Source of the DNA: Amoebophrya sp. AT5.2
Lineage: Eukaryota; Sar; Dinophyceae; Syndiniales; Amoebophryaceae
DNA: 24,844 bases
Direction: 5' to 3'
NCBI GenBank assembly: GCA_005223375.1
Contig: RXOD01004283.1
Location: 1-24,844, forward strand
The notes beneath the pieces were generated by a model. It was not told where the DNA came from. It made no database searches and worked only from the letters and a program-made list of their open reading frames with translations. Positions within the stretch are counted from its first letter, which is position 1, and the number at the start of each line of letters is the position of its first letter. Position numbers and translations under genes: made by a program. This document shows positions 1 through 10,085 of the stretch, one piece after another.

Positions 1-32
1 GATTCTCGTGCGGCGTCCAGCGGCAGAAGAAC

Positions 33-1302
33 ATGCTGCCCGGTCGACATGTCCTCCGCCACCCTCACTTATTGCTGATTTTTTTAAGTTTTGCGGAATT
101 AAGTCGCAAAGCTCGTCATAATTACATCGCGGACGTCTGGGCGGATGGATATGAGGATGAAGATGTAGATGATGTTGAACTTGAAGATGATGTTGATGGC
201 GCCGGACAGGAGGGTGGCTTCGACCCACCTCCTGGAGTTGGGGATGGGGAGATCGATGACGCGGTTGTTGAAGATGAGGGCCGGGACGCAGACGAAGTCG
301 AAGGAGCGCAATCGCAACTGACACTGAGTAAAGGCCCATATACCGGATATAAAAAAAGAGTTGACGACGTAGTTGAGTCGCCAGCAAGACAACAACGCCG
401 ACAAAGGATGAAGAGCGCTGAACTCTCCTCGTCTTCGTCCAGCTCTTCATCAAGCGAATCAGATAACCGACGAGGACGTGGACGAAATAGGGTACTATAC
501 ACTTCCACTTACTTATTTTAGTTTCATTCTGGTTCTTGAAGCAATTCATCGCAAAAACTTTGTAACACCAGAACCTCTTCTATGGTGATCCGCCCTCGCC
601 GCGTCTCCAGAACGCGCTTGAGGATGCGTTGCATTTGGACGCAGACGAAAGACGGGAGGAAGTTCACGAGCAGCTCGTCGACCGGCTGCCGTCGAAATTG
701 CTTTCCACACGACCAGCGTCGAAGGAAGCGCAAACTTCATCAGGAACGACGACCCAATCTTTCCGACCCCAGCTGCAGGCGCAAGCACCCCCTGCTGCAT
801 CAAACCGTGAAGAGGACCGGCAGAGCGCGCCCCGCGCGCCCTCTCGTACCTCCGTCGACGATCGCGACAGACGGAGACTTGCTGATATTCGACAAAGGCG
901 CTTGTCAAGGGGACATCTCGCCTCTGGGGCGGAGCTCTCCGCATCCGTCACCACCGTGGATGCAAGCTCGGTTTCAGTGATGCAGCTCGAAGCAGCGCCT
1001 TCCATCAATGCGAATGTCGTAAGTCCTCCAAGGCGCAAATCGCTTCCAGTGGCGCCGGCGACTTCGGCCGGGGCAGCGATGCCTGCGGTGCCCGTGTCGT
1101 CCGGCGGTGGTGAGTCGCCTACGAGAATGGGCAATCGCATGACGCCGTCGAAGCGGCGCGCTGCTGCTATCGCGGCCTCTGCCTCTGCCACCAAGGGGGG
1201 CGATTAGAGGAGCGACCGCTCGAAAAACGCCGCATCTTCTGGAGCCATCTGAAGGTGCTTGCACTACGGAAAAAAATTGATGAAGCACTGGCACCGAAAT
1301 GA
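33..1302 (+). CDS. Hypothetical low-complexity protein, three proposed exons
   Basis: I do not recognise this gene. The proposed exons are 33-491, 572-1109 and 1196-1302 (367 aa). The first intron (492-571) starts gtactatac and ends caccag; the second (1110-1195) starts gtgagt and ends ccaag. Both junctions keep the frame (phase 0, then phase 1). The second joins the Ala/Ser-rich middle to a helical tail (EKRRIFWSHLKVLALRKK) that otherwise sits in another frame. The N-terminal half is rich in Asp/Glu, followed by a run of ten Ser and an RGRGR patch; the middle is Arg/Ala/Ser-rich. The start is uncertain: ATG 33 is the first in the frame, but an AT-rich stretch near 65-120 could be non-coding, and ATG 408 is an alternative. 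The opposite strand of 99-404 is also open and would encode a hydrophobic protein, so strand assignment for the first 400 bases is not secure. Confidence 0.42.
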
Positions 1303-1742
1303 ATAGTCACGAAGCGTCGAACCTCAACCTCCGCATCCACTCCGTCGGGAGTAACGGACACTTCCTGTTGCTGCTTCTAATGAATTGCGCGTTATCTTCC
1401 ACCTCATGTCGATTCGGTGCTTTTCATTTTTTGCGACTCAGTACAGTCACTGCGTCGTGTGTGTCTGTGTTGAACTACGAACACGAAAGTGTCCGTGACC
1501 GAGACAAAGTAGAACCCCCCAGAGAATCGACAAGGTCTACCTCATTTTCGAACCGCGGCAAGAAGCCATCACTGGCAAACAGACCAGCTTTTTCATTTCA
1601 AACTCCAATTGCAACTCGAGGACAAGATTGATATCAAAGAAACACAGCGCACAGCCTACTTACGGTTACGATCACCATCACTCATCAGCTCTAGACTTCT
1701 ACTTTATCCTCCAAATAAACAAGGATAAGGAAATATAGAATC
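1303..1742. other. Intergenic, no gene seen
   Basis: This 440-bp gap is richer in A+T than the flanking genes. It contains one open stretch (1299-1631) that lacks domain-like composition and is probably not coding. It should hold the 3' end of the upstream gene and the 5' untranslated region of the gene starting at 1743. I see no recognisable promoter box. Confidence 0.5.
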
Positions 1743-2969
1743 ATGCTTTCCACCGACTTTCGCATTCGCGCTGCGCAGGAGCGCATGCGGCTTCTCTCTG
1801 CGCTCGACACTTCTTTGGGCGCGCGCATGGACCGGTTTTCGCTGAACGCGTTCGAGATCTGCGTCCTCAAGTTCCTCAAGCTTCCCGGAATCGAGAAGGG
1901 GATTCTCCGGATCGTGTTTGCCTTCATGGACCACTGCCACACGGGTAGCGCGATTGTCGGCGCTCCGCTGCCAGCTTTCGACGTCCGCTTCCAGAAAAAG
2001 TTTCTACCGGCCATCGACCGCCGTTCTTTCGTCTTCCTGCGCGTGCTCTCCACGACCGCCTCCTTCGCCGGTATGCACGAGAGCGTTGCTTTTCAGGATT
2101 ACGTGCATGTGGACACGATGTTCGTCGAGCTGCGAGCGTTACTGGCGCAGAACGGCGTGCTCCTTCCAGAAGAGCGACCAGACGAGCGGTACCGGGGGGA
2201 CGGCTACCCATTCCGGATCGTGGTATTTTCTCCTGGTCCGTCTGCAGGACCAGGAGGCGGGACAACTGGCGCGGGGAGCCGCACGGCTGTGGAGGTTGGC
2301 AGAGCACCGTTAGAGCCATCCGTGGTGATCGTTCCACCCATCCCAGGGCTGCCGATAAAATACGACACCACGCTTGAGCGGTTGGTCCGCGGCCTGGAGA
2401 AGATGTTGGGAAACGGGAATCCTGCCCGAAAAAGCAGTAACACAAGCCGCATCGACCTCCAGTCCGGGGCAGCGGAGCTGTATGGCCTGCCGCACGGAAC
2501 GTGCGTCCTAAACCTGCAGCTGAATCAAAACTTGCCAAAGGTAGAGTGCGGGGTCTGTAAGTTGCGATGCCGCCGCGTAGAGGTCATGTACGACCTAGCA
2601 GCAGGGACTGGCGTAGCAGCGTCCACATCGTCGGCCTCGACCGCGAGATCGGCGGGCACCACTGAAAGCAGCATGACGCTGTTCCAAGAGCGCATTCAGG
2701 ACGGTTTGATCCTGTACCGCTTGCACGGCAAGTATCAGTGTGGGAGGTGCTGGCAGAAAACACTGGGTATTAAGGCGGCAGGCTTGCTGAAGCAGAGACA
2801 GCACGAGAAGGAGCAGGCTGCGGCAGCCGCCAGCGCTAGTACCGAGCGTCAGAAGAGTCATCATGCACATACTGGAACGAAAGATGCTCCACCCGATGGG
2901 GTCGGGCAGGATACTGAAACGTCGTCGAAATCGAATACGACATCACCACCCGCGGCATCCAGGCGGTGA
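1743..2969 (+). CDS. Hypothetical protein with cysteine pairs
   Basis: A single open frame of 408 aa starts at the first ATG of the frame, after an A-rich leader. I do not recognise the family. The first 160 residues look globular, with well-spaced hydrophobic and charged residues (for example FEICVLKFLKLPGIEKGILR). A Gly/Pro/Ser-rich linker follows at about 165-200. A second ordered segment contains a CxxCxxxC cluster (Cys269, Cys272, Cys276) and a CxxC pair (Cys333, Cys336), separated by an Ala/Ser/Thr-rich insert. Four of these cysteines could bind a zinc ion as a split knuckle; this is inference. The last 60 residues are Lys/Gln/Ala/Ser-rich and probably disordered. No signal peptide or membrane segment is apparent. 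The neighbouring genes give no functional hint. Confidence 0.7.
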   Translation: MLSTDFRIRAAQERMRLLSALDTSLGARMDRFSLNAFEICVLKFLKLPGIEKGILRIVFAFMDHCHTGSAIVGAPLPAFDVRFQKKFLPAIDRRSFVFLRVLSTTASFAGMHESVAFQDYVHVDTMFVELRALLAQNGVLLPEERPDERYRGDGYPFRIVVFSPGPSAGPGGGTTGAGSRTAVEVGRAPLEPSVVIVPPIPGLPIKYDTTLERLVRGLEKMLGNGNPARKSSNTSRIDLQSGAAELYGLPHGTCVLNLQLNQNLPKVECGVCKLRCRRVEVMYDLAAGTGVAASTSSASTARSAGTTESSMTLFQERIQDGLILYRLHGKYQCGRCWQKTLGIKAAGLLKQRQHEKEQAAAAASASTERQKSHHAHTGTKDAPPDGVGQDTETSSKSNTTSPPAASRR

Positions 2970-4062
2970 TGCTTCTGTTGTTTATTTCGACGACGTTGCA
3001 GTATGAGTATCCTATAGAACCATCACCATCTAAGCGCCGGAACAACTACAACTATGCATAAACTGAGTGCTCTGGCTCAGGCAACATGATCGTTGTAGTC
3101 AGCGTTCTTCCTCATACATGGAAGGCCTACTGGCTCGACGAGGACGTCCCGAAAAATAACGCTGCTGTGAAGTAGTGCTGACGGCTCAGAAAGACAAAGG
3201 CTGCGCTCTCCGTTGTTCGCTCCTGAGCGAGACGACCACCATTCGACTTTCAACATCATTGACGCACTACATACTTGCTTTACTTTTTTGCCACACAAGA
3301 ATGAATCATGAGAGAAAATCGGCTTCAAGCACGATGCACGGCAGCGCTTCCACCTTTCACAAGATCCACCACCAGCAACTTTCTCTGGAATTTGATCTTG
3401 CTGTTGGATCGTTCCTTCGAAATTGAATCTTGTTCTTCGGCTCGCTCTCCTCGCTGCTTGTTCAAGTTGAAATTCTTTTTTTCATCTATGATGAGGAGCA
3501 CAAGGACAAGGACATGCACAAGATCAAGAAGATCTAGATCTTACCACGGCAATGCACGTATCTCAGAGGAGGTGGAGTTCATGTTCATCTACCTCTGCCT
3601 CTAGTTAGTAACAAACCGTTATTTTGCTTTTGTTAACCGCTCACCCTTCGCTGTGAAACTGAATTAATGCCGAAAAAAAACAGCAAGTCGCGCCGTTTGT
3701 TGTGCAGCTAATGCGGCCCACTGGGGTACGCAGTGTGTAGATCGTGTGTGGTGTTTTAGATCGACGTGTGTAGATCGTGTGTGAGAAGCATTGAAGGCCG
3801 TGGCCGACGTTTTCATTCTGCACTCTCTCGACCGCGGGCGCAACTGCCAGTCAGCATCATAATCAATCATCTTCAACTTCAAGAACTCGCTACTCGCTTC
3901 CCATATTTCCGCTCGCTCCGAATTCCGAAAACAAAGACGCAGACATTTCATTTCGGACCCGCTCAGCTGCAGGAGGTGGTCGAGCGTCACACGCTTCCGG
4001 GGAACCCGCGCCGCGTCCAGGTCGTGTGCGTAGGCGTACAGAACTCGCCGAGGGTGGTGAAC
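2970..4062. other. Intergenic region, with possible upstream exon of the next gene
   Basis: About 1.1 kb without a supported gene. Several short open stretches (3175-3604) have no protein-like composition. From about 3970 the sequence becomes GC-rich and stays open in the frame of the methyltransferase gene, right after a ctgcag that could be a splice acceptor, but it contains no ATG before 4063. Part of 3971-4062 may therefore be coding sequence spliced to an unseen first exon. An 18-bp direct repeat lies at 3733-3783. Confidence 0.45.
3733..3783. repeat. 18-bp direct repeat pair
   Basis: The motif gtgtgtagatcgtgtgtg occurs at 3733-3750 and again, identically, at 3766-3783. The 15-bp spacer contains a third tagatcg. 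It is too short to assign to a mobile element; it could be a slippage product or the edge repeat of a lost insertion. Confidence 0.8.
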
Positions 4063-6240
4063 ATGGTGGCCGACTGGGTGGCGAAGGAAGCAAACAGGAT
4101 CAAGATGAACCAAGACGAACAACGAAACGAGAAACCGGCCCACTCCATGCCGCTGATCGATCCCGAAGCGCACTTCGAGAATGGAGGGAGTGTCACGCCG
4201 TGGAGTCGGCCGCTGGACGCAGCCGAACGCGCCGAGTTGCGTCGTTTTCTCGAGTACGCGGAGTACGACGAATTGCCCAGAGACGACGCGAGCAGTAGGA
4301 GAGAGATCAGCTTCATTGAAATCGGCACGAGCAACTACAACACTATATCGCAGGCGGTTTTTCCCATGCCCGACGGTACCTGGTCGGATTGCAGCAGCCG
4401 AAACCGGAAGCACTACGGCTACCGCTTCCCGTGGATGTGGGACCACAACCGCGCCACCGGTCTGGCGATCGACGTGATTCCTTGGGTGCTCGACGAACTT
4501 CCTGCCCACGCTAACCTTCTGAAGCACAGTTTGGCTTTGAGCGGGCCAGGGTGCGAGGGGGAGACTCAGCGGTGGCACGAGCTCGGAGTAGCGGAGCGCA
4601 CACAGCTGCAGGATGCGGCTTCAGAAATAGTTTGTGCTCGTCGTCGTGGCCGCCATGGAGATAACATTCGGCCACTGCCTTCCCCCCGCCACATAATTTC
4701 TCGAGGGACCTACAAGAATACTCGGAGCGGTACATCCGCCGACGATTGTGGCGTGGTTTTCTGCTCTTCCCCCTCGACAAAACGCCAACGCAAAAACACC
4801 GATGACAGTACAGGCGGCAGTAGCACCGCGTCCACTGCAACTGCCAGCCCATGCTCATTCGTATCGTCCGTGCTGTCCGAAGATGACAGCGGCCGTGCTG
4901 GAAACGATGTCGGCGATGCTCCAGAAGATCAGCGGAAGTTCCGCGAAGATCACGACGTCGACAACGTGCGTGGCGTGCTCTCTTCGGTAGTTGGGCGCCC
5001 TGCTACAGTTTACTACGTAGAAAAAGCCCGCATCGACGCACTGATGCGGTCCCACACAACTGGCGAGAAATGCGAGCTCCACGGCAAGGAGTCGTGTTGG
5101 GCATGCTGGAAGACTGGCGAGTTGGCTTGCGCGTGTGCGTCGGTGAACCAGCGGCCGTCGTACTTCATTGGCCGGCTCCGCCGGCTCGGCATGGAGTCTA
5201 TCGAGTCGCAGAAGGAAACCCGGTCGGTGACGTACACCGAAGTGATGCTCGCGCACGGTATCCTACGACCGGAGTTGCTACATCTCGACTGCGAGGGCTT
5301 GGATTTCGCAATCGTGCGCGGCATGCTCGAGTTTGTGTACCGGTTCGGGCCGGCTGCACGGCCGAAGCAACTCGTGTTCGAGGCCACCTCTGGCAGGAAG
5401 TATGTGGCGGAAGTGACACCGCTGATTCGGGCACTACTCCAAGTTGGCTATCTCTTGGAAAGCGATCCGTTCTACGAAGGGGACGACGAAATCGACAGCG
5501 AAAGCGAGACCATGGTGAGGAACATTAGTTTGGTTCTCAGTAACGAGGTCCGCCCTCGGAGGGACGTTGTAACCTCACGCCGATCAGTTGACGGAGAGGG
5601 GGAAAATGATGCGGCTGAATGCTTTGGCGATGTGGCTGCCGCCGGCCGACGATCGTGATACCAGCAACGCAAACCAGTGGGGCCCGCGCTGCCTGTGCTG
5701 CCTCAAGGCGGGGAAGTACAGCGAAATCGACGGCGCCCTGAAAAAATACATGTATTGGGATACCGCGCACGCGCAAAGAAAAGAGTGCAATCGGTGGCAC
5801 ATCGACGAGGCCACGCATGACCCCACGGCGGCGAAGGAAGCGGGGCTCGAGTACATGCCGTCGAGCGTTTTAAAACTCCGAGCGAACGTGCTGGAGGGTT
5901 ACCTACAGACGGGGGTAGGTGGCGAGTCGTTACGACACGCGGCGGATTCGACACTCCATCCCTTCTTTCATTCTACGGGGCCGGCAAAGTTAGAGCGGAA
6001 CGCGAAGCGACGGAGCGCGTTCTTGACATCCAGACCGATTTGGCGAAGTTAGTATCCTCCCGGACTTTTTCCTCCATCCGGAACGCGGACCCGAAGATCC
6101 CGGGCGACGTCGAGGATTTTGGCGGGGAATCGGAACAAAAGAAGAGGGAGAAGGAGGAGCGCTACGCCCGGATGATCATCTTTCGCCTGCACGAATACGA
6201 TCCGGAGAACCACTACGATATTCATCAAATTGCCATGTGA
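4063..6240 (+). CDS. FkbM-like SAM-dependent methyltransferase, spliced
   Basis: Proposed exons are 4063-5514, 5588-5918 and 5990-6240 (677 aa). Introns are 73 bp (gtgagg...gatcag, phase 0) and 71 bp (gtggcg...caaag, phase 1); each restores an open frame in GC-rich sequence. The methyltransferase signature is a glycine-loop-like FIEIGTSNY around Glu86, a GLAIDVIPWVLDEL strand-helix around Asp137 (where the SAM ribose acid sits in this fold), and LLHLDCEGLDFAIVRG around Asp409, which matches the FkbM-family motif D-x-E-G-x-[DE]. A Ser/Thr/Asp-rich insert (roughly 230-310) separates the halves. The part after residue 484 has a CxC-type cysteine group and charged helices that I cannot assign. 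Substrate unknown. ATG 4063 is the first in the frame, but open GC-rich sequence upstream suggests a missing 5' exon. A simpler model ends the gene at the stop at 5658. Confidence 0.7.
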
Positions 6241-6715
6241 TACTGTTACTGAACTTGGACGAGAAGATCGACACGCGAGACGTCTGCAACAAAACTTATC
6301 GCTCGAAACCCTCTGGCGCCGCTTTGCGTGGAGGCAGAATCGTCCTGGCGCTGGTCAGCTGGATGCTGTGTGTCGCGTGCTGTTCCTCGATCTGAGTAGA
6401 GCGGAAGTTCCAGTGTAAATGCTTGATCAGATGAAAGCTCTTGTGCAGTAGTTACATACTCCTGTCGTGCTGCCTTTCAATTCCCTGTCGACGTCGAGAC
6501 AGGATCGTTGGCGTGGTCTTTGAGCGTGAAATTTTGCATCATGTGTGCTGGATAAAAGTCCCTATGCGCGCACTCGTTGGACGCATCGGGAATTGTCGTT
6601 TCTATCCATCAGGTTCAGGCCAAGCGGGTAGTTACAGCAACAGCAGCGCCAGTGCGCACAAACAGAAACACTCCTCGCTTTCGAATCGGTTTTGTTTTCC
6701 GTTACCTACGTAACA
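6241..6715. other. Intergenic, no gene seen
   Basis: A 475-bp gap between the methyltransferase and the PX-domain gene. It holds only short open stretches without domain-like sequence. The stretch just before ATG 6716 is T-rich (tttgttttcc) and would suit a 5' leader or splice acceptor, but no AG follows it directly. Confidence 0.5.
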
Positions 6716-9469
6716 ATGCAGGGCTTGCTGGGCTCACGCTCAGCCAAAGGCTCAGCTCGCGCTTCGTACAGTCCCCCGGCCGAAACCGAATGGGAGTGGG
6801 ATCTGTTCCGCCTCGCCGAGGGACTCGAGGTGGATTGGACAAATCCACGTTCCGAGGGCGAGGGCCTCTCGCAGCTAACGAGCTATAACCTCCGTGTGTA
6901 TCTGCTGTCCAGCCAAGCTACACTATCATACGGGAACTTGAGCGGAATTTCGGGATCCGGATCCGGAAGTGCGTCCTCTATTTCGTACCCTGATCTGCGC
7001 GGGCGAATGAGCGTTTCTGCTAGTTTGCCCGGCGGTGGCTGTGGGGGGGGCAACTCCGAAGCTAGAGCGAACAAAGGCCCTCACACCAACGCTGACTCGC
7101 CAGTGCGGCCAAAAAAAGGCCAACATCAAGAACTCGAGGCTGCTGCCTCATCTTCTTCGCCCCCGACATCTGGTCATCCGATCGAAGAGTCTGAGGGGTT
7201 GGATTTCCGCGAGCATATCGTCCCGGGCCGCGCAAGCTCGTCCACGACATCCTCTGGCTCTGTAGAGGAAGCGGATGCTGATGCAGTACCTGATAATCTG
7301 GGTCAACTGATGAGTCCGTCAACCCTCGAAGCGTATCGGCAAAGTGGCGCTCCTCCAACTGCGCAAAGCACTAGCAGTGCCGGAGCTGGTGCTGTATCAG
7401 TCAGCCCAGATGGTCCTCGAGGAGCAGGGAGATCAAACGAAAACAGCCCTCGGCGACCATCCTCGGGGCCTGGTCGAGCTAGTACTCAAACTGCAGCCAG
7501 CGCGTCCTCGCACAAACCGGCACCACCTCCGCCTCCGGAAGTAGGTGCATCTTCATCTTCAAGCTCGTTTTCGGTTGGTGGAAGCGTTTCGTTCGCCCGG
7601 CTGCCGTACCGCCGCAAGATAGCAGAGGTTCGCCGATTTTACCACGACTTGGTGTGGCTCTGGGAGCAGCTCTCGTCGCGCAATCCGCACTGGATCATGC
7701 CCGCACTCCCGGGGAAATCGCTCGTTTCCACTTTCACTGACGAGCGAAAATTGCTGGCAAGGGCGCAATGGTACACAGACGCGATGAACCAGTTATGCGA
7801 AGATCACTTCGCCACCCAGCTCCGGTCCAGCCGCCTCTTCTTCGAGTTTCTGGCAGTGCCGAGCATCGCGGTCGTGCAAAGAAAATTCCAGTTGAAAATG
7901 AAATTGCGGCCACCTCCTCCTCCACCCACGCGTGCTCCTGGGACGAACGCGGGGGCGGGCTCGGGCAAGAGGGCCGTGATAAGCACAACGAGTGATCTCG
8001 ACGTAACCTCCGAAGACAGTGGAGGGGCCGCAAATGCGGCACTCGACGAGCTTGACAATCTCCACCTATTGGTGAGTGCAGGCAGACCGGATGATGGCAA
8101 GAACGGGAGAAATGACGACGCGGAAAACAGTAAAGGCTCCGTCAAGCCGCGATCTTCATCACCTTTTGCTTCCGCATCGCAAGGCGACGGCGCTGTTGAG
8201 AATCCGCTAAGCACCGCCAGTCGCAATAACGACCTCGGGCGGCTTCTGCGCGAGCACCATAGCAAGTCTCTGGTTCCCTTCAACAAGCTCCAGTCTTCCT
8301 TCAAGTCTGCCTTCACGAAGTTTCACTCGTTCGTGCAGGACGTCTCCCAGACCGCCACTTCCTCAGCACAGCGAAACACGGCTGCAGGGCACTACGTCGA
8401 TTCCGCAACCCGGCTTTGGTACGAGGAGTCCGTGCAGTCACGGTTTGCGATCGAGACGCAGTACCTCGCAGATCTGCTGAAGAAGGTGCAAAGGATGCTC
8501 GCCCACATGCGCGTCGCGTATTCGCGCTTGTTGGAGTGGCGTGAGGCGGTGAGCGAATTCGCGGTCCTCGGCGAGACGCGCGCGCCGATTTCCCAAGTCG
8601 TACTCGCGGGAAGCGGCAGGTATTTGCGCGAGGCGGAGGTGCACGTGTTGTACCCGTTGGAACGGCTGTCGCGATCGATCTTGAACGCGCAGGAAGTTTT
8701 GCGACGCCGCAGCAGCCGGGTGGACGTGGTGCTGGAGGGAAGCACGGTTCTGGAATTGAAAAAACGAAAGAGATTGGAGGCGATACAGGCTGCGCAAGAA
8801 ACGGCGAACGCTGCGGGAGGTGTGGGAGTCAGGCCAGGGAGCAGCAGATCGGCCGGAGGATTTTTCAGCAGTCTGCGGGGGAAAACGAAGCCAAAATTCG
8901 ACGACGGGACACAAACTCCGACAGTGAGTGCAAATAGCACAGGAGCTGCCGGCAGCGAAGTGTCCTCCGCGAGTCGTGCCTCGTCTCATCATCAGCCAGC
9001 AGGTGTCGACATGACAGCGACTAGCAATGCTCAGATCGACTTCGACGCAGCACTATCCTCGTCGCACCGGACGACTGGGGCTGCGACTGCAGACGGGGAC
9101 GGCGAGGCGACCAGCTCGTCTAGCGAGGATGAGGAAAAAGTGCGGGCCAGACCCGGATCTGGAGGAGCGTCTTCCTCAAGGACCTCATCTCTGCAGCCGC
9201 GACACTCAGGAACACAGACTGGACATCAGAGCAACAAGGATAAAAATGATGAAGCCGAAAAAGAAATACTCGCATGGACGCGTGCGATTGAGGTTAGCAA
9301 ACAAGAGACCGCAGTGCTTGATGATTTACTTGAACAAGAAATGGCTACCTTTCAGTCTTGGGCGCAGGCCACACTACAGCCCGCTGTCGCGAATTTCGAG
9401 AAATCTGTCCTCGCCCTGGGGAAGGCAATTGCATCTGCTGGCAATTCTGCAGGAGGTGCGTCATTCTGA
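6716..9469 (+). CDS. PX-domain protein, sorting-nexin-like
   Basis: A single open frame; the first ATG (6716) gives 917 aa. The PX domain, which binds phosphoinositides on endosomal membranes, is clear at about residues 288-385: a basic RRFYHDLVWLWEQL segment corresponding to the R-[RK]-[YF]-x-D-F core, the proline loop PALPGK, the Arg-rich helix DERKLLARAQWYTDAM and the closing LRSSRLFFEFL. A 230-residue Ser/Gly/Pro-rich stretch precedes it; the ordered N-terminal part (about 20-75, with TSYNLRVYLLSS) may be the first PX strand separated by this insert. After another disordered segment, residues about 540-700 and 845-917 are long amphipathic helices in the position where sorting nexins carry a BAR-like dimerisation domain. 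The inferred role is membrane sorting or tubulation. It is longer than typical sorting nexins (about 400-600 aa) because of the low-complexity inserts. Confidence 0.87.
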   Translation: MQGLLGSRSAKGSARASYSPPAETEWEWDLFRLAEGLEVDWTNPRSEGEGLSQLTSYNLRVYLLSSQATLSYGNLSGISGSGSGSASSISYPDLRGRMSVSASLPGGGCGGGNSEARANKGPHTNADSPVRPKKGQHQELEAAASSSSPPTSGHPIEESEGLDFREHIVPGRASSSTTSSGSVEEADADAVPDNLGQLMSPSTLEAYRQSGAPPTAQSTSSAGAGAVSVSPDGPRGAGRSNENSPRRPSSGPGRASTQTAASASSHKPAPPPPPEVGASSSSSSFSVGGSVSFARLPYRRKIAEVRRFYHDLVWLWEQLSSRNPHWIMPALPGKSLVSTFTDERKLLARAQWYTDAMNQLCEDHFATQLRSSRLFFEFLAVPSIAVVQRKFQLKMKLRPPPPPPTRAPGTNAGAGSGKRAVISTTSDLDVTSEDSGGAANAALDELDNLHLLVSAGRPDDGKNGRNDDAENSKGSVKPRSSSPFASASQGDGAVENPLSTASRNNDLGRLLREHHSKSLVPFNKLQSSFKSAFTKFHSFVQDVSQTATSSAQRNTAAGHYVDSATRLWYEESVQSRFAIETQYLADLLKKVQRMLAHMRVAYSRLLEWREAVSEFAVLGETRAPISQVVLAGSGRYLREAEVHVLYPLERLSRSILNAQEVLRRRSSRVDVVLEGSTVLELKKRKRLEAIQAAQETANAAGGVGVRPGSSRSAGGFFSSLRGKTKPKFDDGTQTPTVSANSTGAAGSEVSSASRASSHHQPAGVDMTATSNAQIDFDAALSSSHRTTGAATADGDGEATSSSSEDEEKVRARPGSGGASSSRTSSLQPRHSGTQTGHQSNKDKNDEAEKEILAWTRAIEVSKQETAVLDDLLEQEMATFQSWAQATLQPAVANFEKSVLALGKAIASAGNSAGGASF

Positions 9470-10085
9470 CCACTCGCGCTACAAGCTGAACAGGCAGGAG
9501 CGCAAGTAAGATTGATAGGTGACGCCGCATTTCTTGCAGTTGAAATTTTGTCGTGAATGTCATAGTGTTGTAGCGCGGCAAAAAAAAGGCTTTGCTACTC
9601 GGACAGTTTTCAAATGTTCGTTTTAAACTGATCATGAGCGCTGTCACTATCGTGCACGAGAGGGATAAGTACATAGAGTCAGAGTTGTGTGCTCGTGGAG
9701 TGCGTTGTCGTAGCCGCGAAGTCGCAGAAGCGAGTCGCTCATTTTTTAGTACAAAGAGCGACTTGGACTTGGACTTCGATTTTACAAGAAGAGTGAAGGA
9801 GCTGTGAACGAGAAGTTTTCTGTCGTGGTCGACTTACTTTGAGTTTCGTCGAGCGTTGGCGGTCTGGCAGGTGATATTCGTGGCTGGACGACCACGACTT
9901 GACGCACGGTAAAAAGTGCCGCACGTGCGCCGGTGCCGGGAGCATGATGCGGTATCTGTTTCTTTATTTGCAACGGTAAACGACATTCGATCGCGACAGC
10001 CGCTATCATAATCTTCAGTGATCATTTTTACGGCACCGATCAGTACGAACGAGCGTTGAGAAGCTGAAGTTCAATTCGGCCCGAA
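9470..10085. other. Intergenic, no gene seen
   Basis: A 616-bp gap. Short open stretches on both strands have no protein-like composition. The last 60 bases before ATG 10086 (context cccgaaATGgcg) are the likely 5' leader of the next gene. No repeat or RNA gene recognised. Confidence 0.5.

Noticed and set aside
664..1194. Reverse-strand open frame of 176 aa
   Set aside because: The forward strand there has better amino-acid texture and splices in phase to a helical C-terminus; the reverse frame lacks any ordered segment.
3308..3604. Ser/Arg-rich open frame between genes
   Set aside because: A+T-rich, low-complexity, overlapped by other open frames, no start context or domain features.
5548..5587. 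40-bp intron (gtccgc...gatcag) in the methyltransferase gene
   Set aside because: Phase fits, but 40 bp is very short; the gtgagg donor at 5515 gives a better site and the same phase.
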